A DNA stretch of 64,000 nt. It comes from Gemmatimonadota bacterium (GTDB lineage: Bacteria; Gemmatimonadota; Gemmatimonadetes; Gemmatimonadales; GWC2-71-9). Under the pieces are notes generated by a model. That model did no database searches, was not told where the DNA came from, and was given only the letters and a program-made list of their open reading frames with translations. Both the position numbers and the translations under genes were made by a program. How positions within the stretch are numbered: position 1 is the first letter of the stretch; each line of letters begins with the position of its first letter. Of the stretch, positions 43,746 to 52,124 are shown piece by piece. The stretch lies in assembly GCA_022710485.1 (NCBI GenBank), contig JAKLGU010000007.1, positions 62,001 through 126,000 on the forward strand. Reading direction: 5' to 3'.

Positions 43746-46184
43746 TCAGTTTTGGAGCGAAATGATGATCGTGGCCGTGCTGGCGATGATGGAGGCGATG
43801 GCCACGTAGAAGCCGGTGTTGTCGCGATACGGCTTCACTTCCTTCAGCGGTACTGACACCGTAGCGCCGGGGTTCGGCTTGGGCTTGGAGCCATGGAAGA
43901 AGAGGAATCCGCCGCGGGTGACCTGCGCCTTGCCATTGGCCTGGCGGACGACGGCTCGGTCCCGGTCCCCCATGTTCATCGGCCCGCCCGCGGCATTGAT
44001 GTAGTAATCCAGGTTCTTCCCTTCTTCCCATAGCACGCTGCCGGGTGAGAGGACCGCCCCCTCGATCCGGACGCTCGGGATGTACTGCGGCACGTACAGG
44101 CGGTCGCCCGGGCGGAGCAACAGGTCGGCCTCCGAGCCGGGATTGGCGAGGGCGGCGACCAGGTCGATGTCCAGCGGCCCGACGCCACCCGAATCCCGCA
44201 CGAAGCGGACGCCCGCCGGATAGGCCCACTTGGTGAGCCCGCCGCTTCGGGCGACGAGGCCGGAGACCCGGTCCTCCCTCGTTTCCAGCGCATAGATGCC
44301 GGGCAGCTTCACCTCGCCGCCGACCATGACGGTCCGCTGAAACTCGAAGTCGGGCTGGCGGAAGATGAGGACGTTGTCCCAGGGCTGGAGGGTCACGTCG
44401 GGCGCGCCGGATGGCTGGAAAGCGGCACCTGGAGGGCCAATGTACTGTCCCGCGCTGTCCCGGTCGAAGAGGTACGTGGAGTCGAGGGGTACCCGAATCG
44501 TGGTCGCCAGCTCGCCCCCGCTTCGCGTGGCCGGCAGCCGGGCGATCTCGGCGAACTCCAGCGATGCCCCGGGGGCCAGGCCGCCCGCCTGGAGGATCAG
44601 GTCCCGGAGGGTCATGCCCTCCTGCCAGGGGACCGTCCCGGGGTCGTTCACCGCGCCGACGATGACCGTGGTGCGCTCGGGCCGGGTTTCGAGGAGTCCG
44701 AAGATCACCACCGAATCCCGGTCGACGAGCGGGGGGTCGTCCACCCAGGGTGCGGTGCTGTCGCGGGGGAGAGCCACCCCGATGAGGCTCCTGGTCTGAT
44801 CCACCGGATCGAGGCGGGAAATCAGCGCCCGGCCGGTGTAGGTCGCGGGCTGGAGTCCGCCGGCGAGCGCCACCAGCCGGGAAAGTGTCAGGCCCTGTTC
44901 CATGCCGAACCGGCCCGGCAGGTACACGTTGCCCTCGATGGACACGTAATTGCGCTGCGCCGTGGGCACCCCGAAAACGATCACGCTGTCGCCGTCGGCC
45001 ATGGCGATCGGCGGAATCTCGGTGGACCCAGCAGGCAGGGGCACGTCGAGGGTGACACGGTGCGGGCCGCCCGGGCGCCGCTGATCCGGCGGCACGATCC
45101 GATCGATGGAAATCCGCGTCCGCGCCGCCTCGGCGTCCAGGCCGCCAGCCGCGGCAATCAACTGCGTCAGGGTCTCGGTCGCGGCCAGGTCGTAGGCTGC
45201 CGGGCGGCGCACGTTGCCGGTCACCGTCACCCGCCGGGCGCGGACGCCGACGAACACTACGTCGCCGTTCTCGATGCGGACATCGCTGCGGGTGTCGCCC
45301 TTCAGGAGGTAGTCGTAGAGGTCGAAGGTGGCGACGGTGGCCCCGGCGCGCCGGACCTCCACAGTGCGCGGATTGGCCTCCTCCGTCACACCGCCTGCGG
45401 TGTAGATCGCGGTCAGCACCGTGCCGAGCGCACTCATCTGGTAGGCGCCGGGCTGGGTCACCTCGCCGACGACATACACCTGCACCGCCCGGACGTTGGC
45501 GACGGAGAGGTCAAATTGCGTGGTGGCGTCGGCGCCGCGCCGCACGCCGGAGTAGACGCGGCCGAGCCGGTCGTAGAGCATGCTCCGCGCCTGGGCCAGC
45601 GTCAGGTTGGCGAGGTACACCTGGCCTACCTGGGGGATCACCACGAAGCCCTCGCGGGTGACCGCGAGCTGGTAGGTAAGCTCCACGTCGCCAGTCAGGA
45701 TGAGGACCAGCATGTCCCCGGGACCCAGTCGGTAGTCCGGCGGGACGGGGCCCGAAAGCAGCGGCAGGAACTGCGTCGTGGAGCGCCGGAACACGTCCAC
45801 GCCGAAGACGCCGACGGCCTCCACGGAATCCACCGTCCGCAGCCCGGTATCGACCGTCTGGGCCTTCACCGGGGCCGGGGCCAGCCCGAGCGAGCGGAGC
45901 GCCGCCGTTTGCTCGGCGCTCACCGCGGTGGAATCGGCACCCAGGGAATCGGTCAGGAACGGGTCGATCAGCGCCGGGTCGTAACCGGCGGCCTCGAGCC
46001 GGGACCGGATCTGTTCGGGAGTCAGGCCCGAGCTCTTGATGCGCGCGCGGATGGCGTCGGCCCCGCCAGGTTGCGCCAGGATGGCCTTGACCTGCTCGGG
46101 CGACGGTTGTTGGGCTTGGAGGGGGGCGGCGAGGGAGAGCGCGGCAAGGACAGCCAACCAGTTCCGGGACGGTAGCTTATGCAT
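43746..46184 (-). CDS. Polysaccharide export protein with multiple SLBB domains
   Basis: An 812-residue secreted outer-envelope protein of the Wza/polysaccharide export group. A signal peptide (residues 1-25, ending in LQAQ) is followed by a polar region and the export domain PPDYRLGPGDMLVLILTGD (about 150), then about six SLBB-type repeats (for example VYVVGEVTQPGAYQMSALGT and VTVTGNVRRPAAYDLAAT). The C-terminus is a hydrophobic helix (YVAIASIIASTATIIISL). Wza-like proteins form the outer-membrane channel; the extra SLBB domains suggest a long periplasmic stack. It faces the VanZ-Wzi-like gene across a short divergent region. Confidence 0.88.
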   Translation of the reverse strand: MHKLPSRNWLAVLAALSLAAPLQAQQPSPEQVKAILAQPGGADAIRARIKSSGLTPEQIRSRLEAAGYDPALIDPFLTDSLGADSTAVSAEQTAALRSLGLAPAPVKAQTVDTGLRTVDSVEAVGVFGVDVFRRSTTQFLPLLSGPVPPDYRLGPGDMLVLILTGDVELTYQLAVTREGFVVIPQVGQVYLANLTLAQARSMLYDRLGRVYSGVRRGADATTQFDLSVANVRAVQVYVVGEVTQPGAYQMSALGTVLTAIYTAGGVTEEANPRTVEVRRAGATVATFDLYDYLLKGDTRSDVRIENGDVVFVGVRARRVTVTGNVRRPAAYDLAATETLTQLIAAAGGLDAEAARTRISIDRIVPPDQRRPGGPHRVTLDVPLPAGSTEIPPIAMADGDSVIVFGVPTAQRNYVSIEGNVYLPGRFGMEQGLTLSRLVALAGGLQPATYTGRALISRLDPVDQTRSLIGVALPRDSTAPWVDDPPLVDRDSVVIFGLLETRPERTTVIVGAVNDPGTVPWQEGMTLRDLILQAGGLAPGASLEFAEIARLPATRSGGELATTIRVPLDSTYLFDRDSAGQYIGPPGAAFQPSGAPDVTLQPWDNVLIFRQPDFEFQRTVMVGGEVKLPGIYALETREDRVSGLVARSGGLTKWAYPAGVRFVRDSGGVGPLDIDLVAALANPGSEADLLLRPGDRLYVPQYIPSVRIEGAVLSPGSVLWEEGKNLDYYINAAGGPMNMGDRDRAVVRQANGKAQVTRGGFLFFHGSKPKPNPGATVSVPLKEVKPYRDNTGFYVAIASIIASTATIIISLQN

Positions 46185-46275
46185 GGTCGGTAACTTACGA
46201 CTGGCCCGGGGGCCGTCAAGGCGAGTTCCGGAGCCTGGGGCCGCCCCGGCCCTCGGCATCGCCGCCAAATCGCAG

Positions 46276-46281
46276 TATCTT
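46276..46281 (+). promoter_or_regulatory. -10-like element before the VanZ-Wzi-like gene
   Basis: TATCTT in the context GCAGTATCTTGTGG, 56 bases before the ATG, matches the element at 38796. The divergent SLBB gene starts about 90 bases away on the other strand. Confidence 0.4.
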
Positions 46282-46336
46282 GTGGCACGAGGTACACCCC
46301 CGCCCGGCCCCCCGCCGTGGCGCATCCCAGGAGCCC

Positions 46337-48247
46337 ATGAGCAACGCAATCCAGGCCCCGCCGCCGCCCTCGGCTGGCGCGGCCGACTCCGCGCGGGCGA
46401 GAGTGGCGCATGCCCTTTTTCTCGTGTACCTGGGTGTCATGGCGCTGCTCTTCCTGCTGCCGGTGCCGCACCGGCTTGATGCGGCCGCCACGCGGTTCGA
46501 TGGCATAACGCATTTCCTGATCTTCTTCGTCTATGCCCTGTTGCGTCAGGTTGATCACCGTCCTGCCGTGGCACGGACACTTCTTGGGGCGGTGCTGCTC
46601 GCTGGCGGCGTCGAGCTCATCCAGTGGGCGCTGCCATACCGGGGCGCCCAGTGGGCGGATTTCGCCGCTGGGGTCGCTGGGGCGGTCGTGGGGCTTACCG
46701 TTTCACTGCTGATGACCAGGACGGGGCGGCGTGCCCTTTGTGTGTCAGGCGCCATCCTGGGGGGACTGGCGGGCCGTCCGGCGGTCGCGGCGGCACAGGG
46801 CAGTCCCTACATCCAGCTCGACGATCCGCGGATGGCGCGGTTCGAACTGCTGGTGGACCGCGGCGTGATTCCCGATCCTACGCCCCTGGTGCGGCCCTTC
46901 ACCGAGGCGCAGGCGGTGGCGGCGCTCCGGGCGCTTTCTCCCAGGGCGACCGCCAGCGACTCCGCGCAGGCCCGGAGCCTGCTCAAGCTCTGGGTCCCAC
47001 CCGACACGGTGTACTGGGGCCGAGTCGAGTTCGCGCTCGGCGTTCAGGCGGCGACTCACGCCCGTCGGGACCCGGTGCGTCCGGCCGGTGATGGCGGTGT
47101 ATGGCCCTTCGGCAGCCTTGAGTTTCTGGGGGTCTTCGGCCCTGTCGTGGCCCACGCGGAATTGTACGGCGAAAACCGCCTGAACGACGATCCAGACTGG
47201 CCCGCCAACATCACCGACGCCACGATTCCCTCCGAGCTGACCTACCGATATCCGGTGGCCTACGTCAGTGCGCAGTGGAAGCCGGCGGAACTCTTCATCG
47301 GGCAGCTGTCGCGGGAGTGGGGTCCGCGCGGTGTGCCGGGCATCCCGCTGAGCGGGTGGGGCTATCCGTACTACCACGGGGCCTTCAATGTGGGCACCCG
47401 CGACATCCGGCTGCAGGGGGTGGTGGCGCAACTCGAGGACTGGGCCGACACCGCGGGTCAGGTCATCCACCGGTACCAGGTGGCCCACCGACTCGGCGTG
47501 CAGGTGACGCCGAAGATCCACCTCGCCCTGTGGCAGACCGCGATCCTGGCGGGGGTGGACCAGACGCTCAACGCGCGATGGATCACCCCGGTCGGCGTGA
47601 TGTTCCTCGGCAATACCCTTTCCTCGGGGGATGAGGCGCAGTTGATGTTCGGGGGGGACGGCAGGATCGTCCTGAACAACGGCATCTCGCTCGAGGGGCA
47701 ATTGGCGATTGACGACTTCCGTTGGTTTGCGCAGGATTCCGCTGGAGATCGCCCGAACCGCTGGGCCTTCACGGCCAGCGTCATGGGGCCGGTTGGTTCA
47801 AGCGGGAGCTGGCGGGCGCTGTACACCCAGGTGAGCACCTATGCGCTCCGAACCTTTGCTCCGGAGCAGGACTACATCAATGTGGGCGTCGGGCTGGGCC
47901 GGCAGTTCGTGGATGGGGACCAGCTCACGTTCACCACGACGTGGCCGGTGCGGACTGGGTGGGTCGTCACGCCGGAACTCACCTTTCTCCGCCAGGGTGC
48001 GGCCGAGATCACCGATTCCTTCCCTCCCGACCTGACCGGGCTGGACGGCTTCCTGAGCGGGGTCGTCGCCAAGACCGGGCGGCTGGCTGTGGGGGTGCGG
48101 GGCCAGCAGGGCCGCGTGCGAATCCAGGGGAATCTGGGCGTGAACCAGACCTGGAACGCGGACCACATCGAGGGCAATACCGCCACCACGTTCGTGGCGC
48201 AGGTCATGGCGACGGTGCGGATCGGGAAGCGGGGGGCGTTGCGGTAG
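46337..48247 (+). CDS. VanZ-like membrane domain fused to a Wzi-like beta-barrel
   Basis: A 636-residue protein with two unlike halves. Residues about 25-135 are a VanZ-type unit with four helices (FLVYLGVMALLFLLP, FDGITHFLIFFVYALL, GVELIQWALPYRGAQWADF). A second hydrophobic stretch, VSGAILGGLAGRPAVAAAQG, looks like a signal peptide with a cleavage site. The rest (about 160-636) is rich in aromatic strands and resembles capsule-assembly Wzi-type outer-membrane barrels (FIGQLSREWGPRGVPG). No stop separates the two halves. Either this is a true fusion or the barrel starts at an internal GTG near that second signal. Confidence 0.72.
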   Translation: MSNAIQAPPPPSAGAADSARARVAHALFLVYLGVMALLFLLPVPHRLDAAATRFDGITHFLIFFVYALLRQVDHRPAVARTLLGAVLLAGGVELIQWALPYRGAQWADFAAGVAGAVVGLTVSLLMTRTGRRALCVSGAILGGLAGRPAVAAAQGSPYIQLDDPRMARFELLVDRGVIPDPTPLVRPFTEAQAVAALRALSPRATASDSAQARSLLKLWVPPDTVYWGRVEFALGVQAATHARRDPVRPAGDGGVWPFGSLEFLGVFGPVVAHAELYGENRLNDDPDWPANITDATIPSELTYRYPVAYVSAQWKPAELFIGQLSREWGPRGVPGIPLSGWGYPYYHGAFNVGTRDIRLQGVVAQLEDWADTAGQVIHRYQVAHRLGVQVTPKIHLALWQTAILAGVDQTLNARWITPVGVMFLGNTLSSGDEAQLMFGGDGRIVLNNGISLEGQLAIDDFRWFAQDSAGDRPNRWAFTASVMGPVGSSGSWRALYTQVSTYALRTFAPEQDYINVGVGLGRQFVDGDQLTFTTTWPVRTGWVVTPELTFLRQGAAEITDSFPPDLTGLDGFLSGVVAKTGRLAVGVRGQQGRVRIQGNLGVNQTWNADHIEGNTATTFVAQVMATVRIGKRGALR

Positions 48248-48286
48248 GGGGCTAACTCTTCTCACTGTTTACACACCTCGAGGCCT

Positions 48287-49390
48287 ATGCTTCAGATCCT
48301 GCACGTAGTAGGCGCCCGCCCGAACTTCATGAAGATGGCACCCGTCCACCAGGCGCTGACCACCACCCCAAGTGTCCAATCGCGAATCCTGCACACCGGC
48401 CAGCATTACGACCGACTGATGAGCGACGTCTTCTTCGAAGATCTCCGGCTCCCGTTGCCCGATGTGTCCCTGGGTGTCGGCTCCGGCTCCCATGCCGAGC
48501 AGACAGCCGGCATCATGATCGGCTTCGAAAAGCAGGTCCTCTCGGCACGGCCGGATGTCGTCGTGGTCTATGGCGACGTGAACTCCACTCTGGCGGCGGC
48601 CCTGGTTTCCGCCAAGCTTGGCATTCCGTGCGCGCATGTCGAGGCCGGCCTGCGCAGTAGCGACTGGGCCATGCCGGAGGAGGTCAACCGGGTCGTGACT
48701 GATCGGCTGGCGCGCCTGCTGCTGGTCACGGAACCGTCGGGGAGGCGGAACCTGGAGCGCGAAGGGGCGGCGGCCGGAGCGATCGTGGAGACCGGGAACA
48801 CCATGATTGACAGCCTGGCGAGTCTGCTGGCGCGGGAAGGCATCACGGCGCGCCGCCCGCGCCCCGGTCGCGGCCTGGTGCTGGTGACCCTGCACCGTCC
48901 ATCCAACGTGGATCATGCTGGGCGGTTCGAGACCATCATATCGTTTCTGGGAACGCTTGCTGAGGACCACGACCTGGTGTTCCCCGTGCATCCGCGCACC
49001 CGCAACCAGATCGAGTCCAGTGCGGTTGGGAAGCGACTGAAAGGCCGTCTGGAACTGGTGGAGCCGCTGCGCTACCCGGCCTTCGTCCGTCGGATGGTCG
49101 AAGCGGCCCTGATCGTGACCGACAGCGGCGGTGTGCAGGAGGAATCAGCCTACCTCGGGGTGCCCTGCCTTACCTTGCGCTCCACGACGGAGCGGCCGAT
49201 CACGGTGGACGCCGGGACCAACATCATTGAATCTTCGTGCGCGGGGGATTTGGGCGGCACTGCGCGGCGTTTGATCGCCGGGAGCTATCCCGGCATCGGA
49301 GAGAACCCTGTGTTGAGGGCCGCACACTGGGATGGTCGCGCCGGGGAGCGAGTTGCCGAGGCGCTGGTGCGGTTCGGCCGGTCGTGTTGA
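48287..49390 (+). CDS. wecB: UDP-N-acetylglucosamine 2-epimerase
   Basis: A 367-residue non-hydrolysing epimerase that makes UDP-ManNAc from UDP-GlcNAc for surface polysaccharides. Recognisable stretches are VVGARPNFMKMAPV, GQHYDRLMSDVFFEDL, VVYGDVNSTLAAAL, HVEAGLRSSDWAMPEE and TDSGGVQEESAYLGVPCLTLR. Length is normal for the family. It is convergent with the initiating sugar-transferase gene, 8 bases away. Confidence 0.95.
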   Translation: MLQILHVVGARPNFMKMAPVHQALTTTPSVQSRILHTGQHYDRLMSDVFFEDLRLPLPDVSLGVGSGSHAEQTAGIMIGFEKQVLSARPDVVVVYGDVNSTLAAALVSAKLGIPCAHVEAGLRSSDWAMPEEVNRVVTDRLARLLLVTEPSGRRNLEREGAAAGAIVETGNTMIDSLASLLAREGITARRPRPGRGLVLVTLHRPSNVDHAGRFETIISFLGTLAEDHDLVFPVHPRTRNQIESSAVGKRLKGRLELVEPLRYPAFVRRMVEAALIVTDSGGVQEESAYLGVPCLTLRSTTERPITVDAGTNIIESSCAGDLGGTARRLIAGSYPGIGENPVLRAAHWDGRAGERVAEALVRFGRSC

Positions 49391-49397
49391 GCGCGCC

Positions 49398-49958
49398 TCA
49401 GTGCGCGATCCCGTCTCCAGCAATCGCGCGCCACACCGTGATCGCGATGATGCGAAGGTCGAACCAGAACGAGCGTAGCCGGAGGTACTCGGCGTCGAGG
49501 CGCACCTTTTCCGGTATCGAGAGTTCGTCCCGCCCGTTGATTTGTGCCCACCCCGTGAGTCCCGGAGTGAGTTCGTCGATCCCTTCGGCGGTGCGGAGCG
49601 CTATCAGATCGCTCTGATTGAAGAGCGCGGGGCGCGGGCCCACGAAGCTCATGTCGCCGCGCAGGATGCTCCACAACTGCGGAAGTTCGTCCAAGCTGGT
49701 ACGTCGCAGGAAACTCCCGATTGGCGTCAGGTAGCCGGCCGGATTGGTGAGCAGGTGGGTGGCGACCGCCGGGGTATGGAGGCGCATGGTCCGGAATTTC
49801 GGCATGCGGAAGATCTGGTTCTGTCTCCCGACGCGGTCGGACCAGTAGAGCGCCGGGCCCCGTGAGGTCCATCGCACCAGCAGGCCAATAACCGATGCCG
49901 GAAGGAGCAGTAGGCAACCCGCGACTGCCGCCACGACCACATCCACGCAACGCTTCAC
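49398..49958 (-). CDS. Initiating sugar transferase (WcaJ/PglC-type)
   Basis: A 186-residue polyprenyl-phosphate sugar-1-phosphate transferase with one N-terminal membrane segment (about 7-28). Catalytic-core motifs are PKFRTM, LRRTSLDELPQLWSIL (the Asp-Glu pair) and MSFVGPRPAL, then GLTGWAQINGR. It starts the repeat unit by moving a sugar phosphate to undecaprenyl phosphate. It is the short form, without the extra N-terminal domain. It ends the minus-strand series and is coupled to the epimerase gene by ATGA. Confidence 0.93.
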   Translation of the reverse strand: MKRCVDVVVAAVAGCLLLLPASVIGLLVRWTSRGPALYWSDRVGRQNQIFRMPKFRTMRLHTPAVATHLLTNPAGYLTPIGSFLRRTSLDELPQLWSILRGDMSFVGPRPALFNQSDLIALRTAEGIDELTPGLTGWAQINGRDELSIPEKVRLDAEYLRLRSFWFDLRIIAITVWRAIAGDGIAH

Positions 49959-50914
49959 GTCGCCCTCACTCCAAGCCCCCGTGCCGCGCGGAGCAGCCCT
50001 TCGTCCACACTCACGGGCGGCCGCCAGCCTAGTACCCTCCGTGCTTTGCCAATGTCCACCTGAAGGCTTCCGCAGAGCCGATCCACGACGGCCCGTTTGC
50101 CGAGTACTGCTGCGCCCGCCTCGAGGATCGCGGGTGGCACAGGTACGAGGCGAGGGTGGACGCCCAGCGCGGCCGCCGTACGCCGAAGCAATTCAGTTGT
50201 GGAGAGATCCTCGCCGTCCGCCGCAAGAAAGACCTGGTTGGCGGCTCTTGGATGTTGCAGGCAGAGGAGAATCAAGTCCACCAGGTTGTCGAGTCCGAGC
50301 AGCGATCGGCGGTTCTCCGTCACGGCGCCGAGCGGAAGTGGGAGGCCGCGCGCCAGCCAGCGCGCCATGCGGAGAAAGTTGGCGCGCACGCCTGGGCCGT
50401 AGATCAGCGGAGCTCGGATCACCACGACCTCCATGCTGGTGGAGGCCGCGAGCGCCAGCAGCCCCTCCTCGGCCTCCAGCTTAGAAATCGCATACGGATC
50501 CGCCGGCGCGGGAGTGTCGATTTCATGGTAGGGTCGTCCCGGCTGCGTGCCCTCACCATTCACCTTGACCGAGCTCACGAAGACGTACCGCCTTGCCCCG
50601 GCAACCAATGCCTGCTGCGCCAGTGCGAGTGTTGCCGCGACATTCACTCGTCGATACTCGGCCAGCGGGTCCGCCGCACCGTCTGACATAACGTGGACGC
50701 GGGCGGCGAGATGCACCACGGCTCCGCAGCCGGCAAGGGCTTCACGCCAATCGGTCGACGGCCCGAGGTCGCCGACGCACGCGATCCGGACACCCGTCGG
50801 GAACGTCGCCGTGCGGCGCACGGCCGCTGTGACCGCCGACCCGCGCCGTACCAGCTCCTCCACCAGTGCACGGCCGACGAAGCCGTTGGCACCGGTAACG
50901 AGCACGCGCGCCAC
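49955..50914 (-). CDS. NAD-dependent sugar epimerase/dehydratase
   Basis: A 319-residue extended SDR enzyme. The NAD loop is VLVTGANGFVGRALVEE; the active-site residues are in FVSSVKVNGEG and YAISKLEAEE (YxxxK). The region NRRSLLGLDNLVDLILLCL is typical of UDP-glucose 4-epimerase-like enzymes of polysaccharide loci. A GTG at 50914 was chosen because MARVLVTG begins the usual fold; a GTG four codons earlier is possible. Substrate unknown. Confidence 0.9.
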   Translation of the reverse strand: MARVLVTGANGFVGRALVEELVRRGSAVTAAVRRTATFPTGVRIACVGDLGPSTDWREALAGCGAVVHLAARVHVMSDGAADPLAEYRRVNVAATLALAQQALVAGARRYVFVSSVKVNGEGTQPGRPYHEIDTPAPADPYAISKLEAEEGLLALAASTSMEVVVIRAPLIYGPGVRANFLRMARWLARGLPLPLGAVTENRRSLLGLDNLVDLILLCLQHPRAANQVFLAADGEDLSTTELLRRTAAALGVHPRLVPVPPAILEAGAAVLGKRAVVDRLCGSLQVDIGKARRVLGWRPPVSVDEGLLRAARGLGVRAT

Positions 50915-50918
50915 CGCG

Positions 50919-52124
50919 TCAGCCACCGCTCCGCCCGGCCGGAGCAGCGAGAGCCAGCAGGTCATCGGCCAGTTGGGCACTCAGGGTGGCCCTGGCGTAG
51001 CGCGCCAGGAACGCCTCCCGTGGCGCGTCCTCCAGCGTGAGCGATGCCAGCGCCCGCACCGCGCCCTCGAGGTCGCATGGGTCGAAGACGGCGGCGTTCG
51101 GGACTTCCGAGCGCACGAACTCTGCCGCGTACCCAGCTACACCCGCCAAGATCGGCTTGCCCATGGCGGCGTACTCGAAGACCTTCGACGGCAGCACCTT
51201 GCGGAACGCGGGATAGTCGTTGAGGTGAAGGAAGAGCACGTCGGCGGCGCGGTACGCCGCCTTGAGAGCCTCGCGCCCTACCGGTGATTGGATCTCGACA
51301 TTTGCCAAGCCGGCCGCTGATACCGCCGCCTCCAGCGCCCGGCGCCGCCCGCCGTCGCCTATGAGGACGAATTGGACCCGCGGCCCAAGCGCGCGGGCCA
51401 GCGCCGGCACAATCCTGTCCAGTCCCTGACCTTGTCCGATATTCCCCGCATAGAGCACCCGTACGGTGCCGAGCGCGCCCCCTCGCGGCGACGATCGGTG
51501 CTCCGTCGGGCCGTCGGCCAGGAAGTCGTCGTCGATGCCGTTGGTGATGCCGGAGAACTGCTTGCTGGGATATCGCCTGCGAAAGTATGGCAGAAAGCCG
51601 GCCGACACCAGGTTCACCCTGTCGGCGCGACGCAGCACAATCCCCTCCAGGGCCGTGAACATGTGTCCGGCGAGCCTGGAAAACGCTCTAGGCAACAAGT
51701 CCTTGATCGTGTCGGCAAAGATGTCGCGAATATCCAAGTACAGCTTCGCCTTCTGTCGGCGGGCGACCAGGGCACCTAGCACCGCCGTCATCAGTCGGCT
51801 GGACGTGGCGAAGACCACGTCGTAATGCTGAGATGCCGCGGCGGCGCGCACCTGCCGCGCGAAGGAGACGAACGCCATCGACTGGTCCGCCATTCCGCTC
51901 TCATGCCGGCCCAGCGCGAACCGGCGGATGCTGACGCCCGGCGCATCTTCCCTCGCCGGCGCCTCAGCCGAGAAGGAGGCGTACCGGTTAGGCAGCGTGG
52001 TGAACACGTCAATGTGGGCATCCGGCGGCATCCTCTGGAGCAGTGAGTTCACCAGCGCGGTGGAGCGGAACGCCCCCGCGCTCAGGTCCGGCCGGAAATA
52101 GAACGTGAGAATCAGTATCCTCAT
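50919..52124 (-). CDS. Glycosyltransferase family 4 protein
   Basis: A 401-residue GT-B glycosyltransferase. The N-terminal domain begins ILILTFYFRPDLSAGAFR; the C-terminal donor domain has VLYAGNIGQGQGLDRIV, FVLIGDGGRRRALE and LPSKVFEYAAMGKPILAG, with the Glu-rich EX7E-type region. It would add a sugar to the lipid-linked repeat unit on the cytoplasmic side. Starts by ATGA with the heparinase-family gene. Confidence 0.93.
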   Translation of the reverse strand: MRILILTFYFRPDLSAGAFRSTALVNSLLQRMPPDAHIDVFTTLPNRYASFSAEAPAREDAPGVSIRRFALGRHESGMADQSMAFVSFARQVRAAAASQHYDVVFATSSRLMTAVLGALVARRQKAKLYLDIRDIFADTIKDLLPRAFSRLAGHMFTALEGIVLRRADRVNLVSAGFLPYFRRRYPSKQFSGITNGIDDDFLADGPTEHRSSPRGGALGTVRVLYAGNIGQGQGLDRIVPALARALGPRVQFVLIGDGGRRRALEAAVSAAGLANVEIQSPVGREALKAAYRAADVLFLHLNDYPAFRKVLPSKVFEYAAMGKPILAGVAGYAAEFVRSEVPNAAVFDPCDLEGAVRALASLTLEDAPREAFLARYARATLSAQLADDLLALAAPAGRSGG

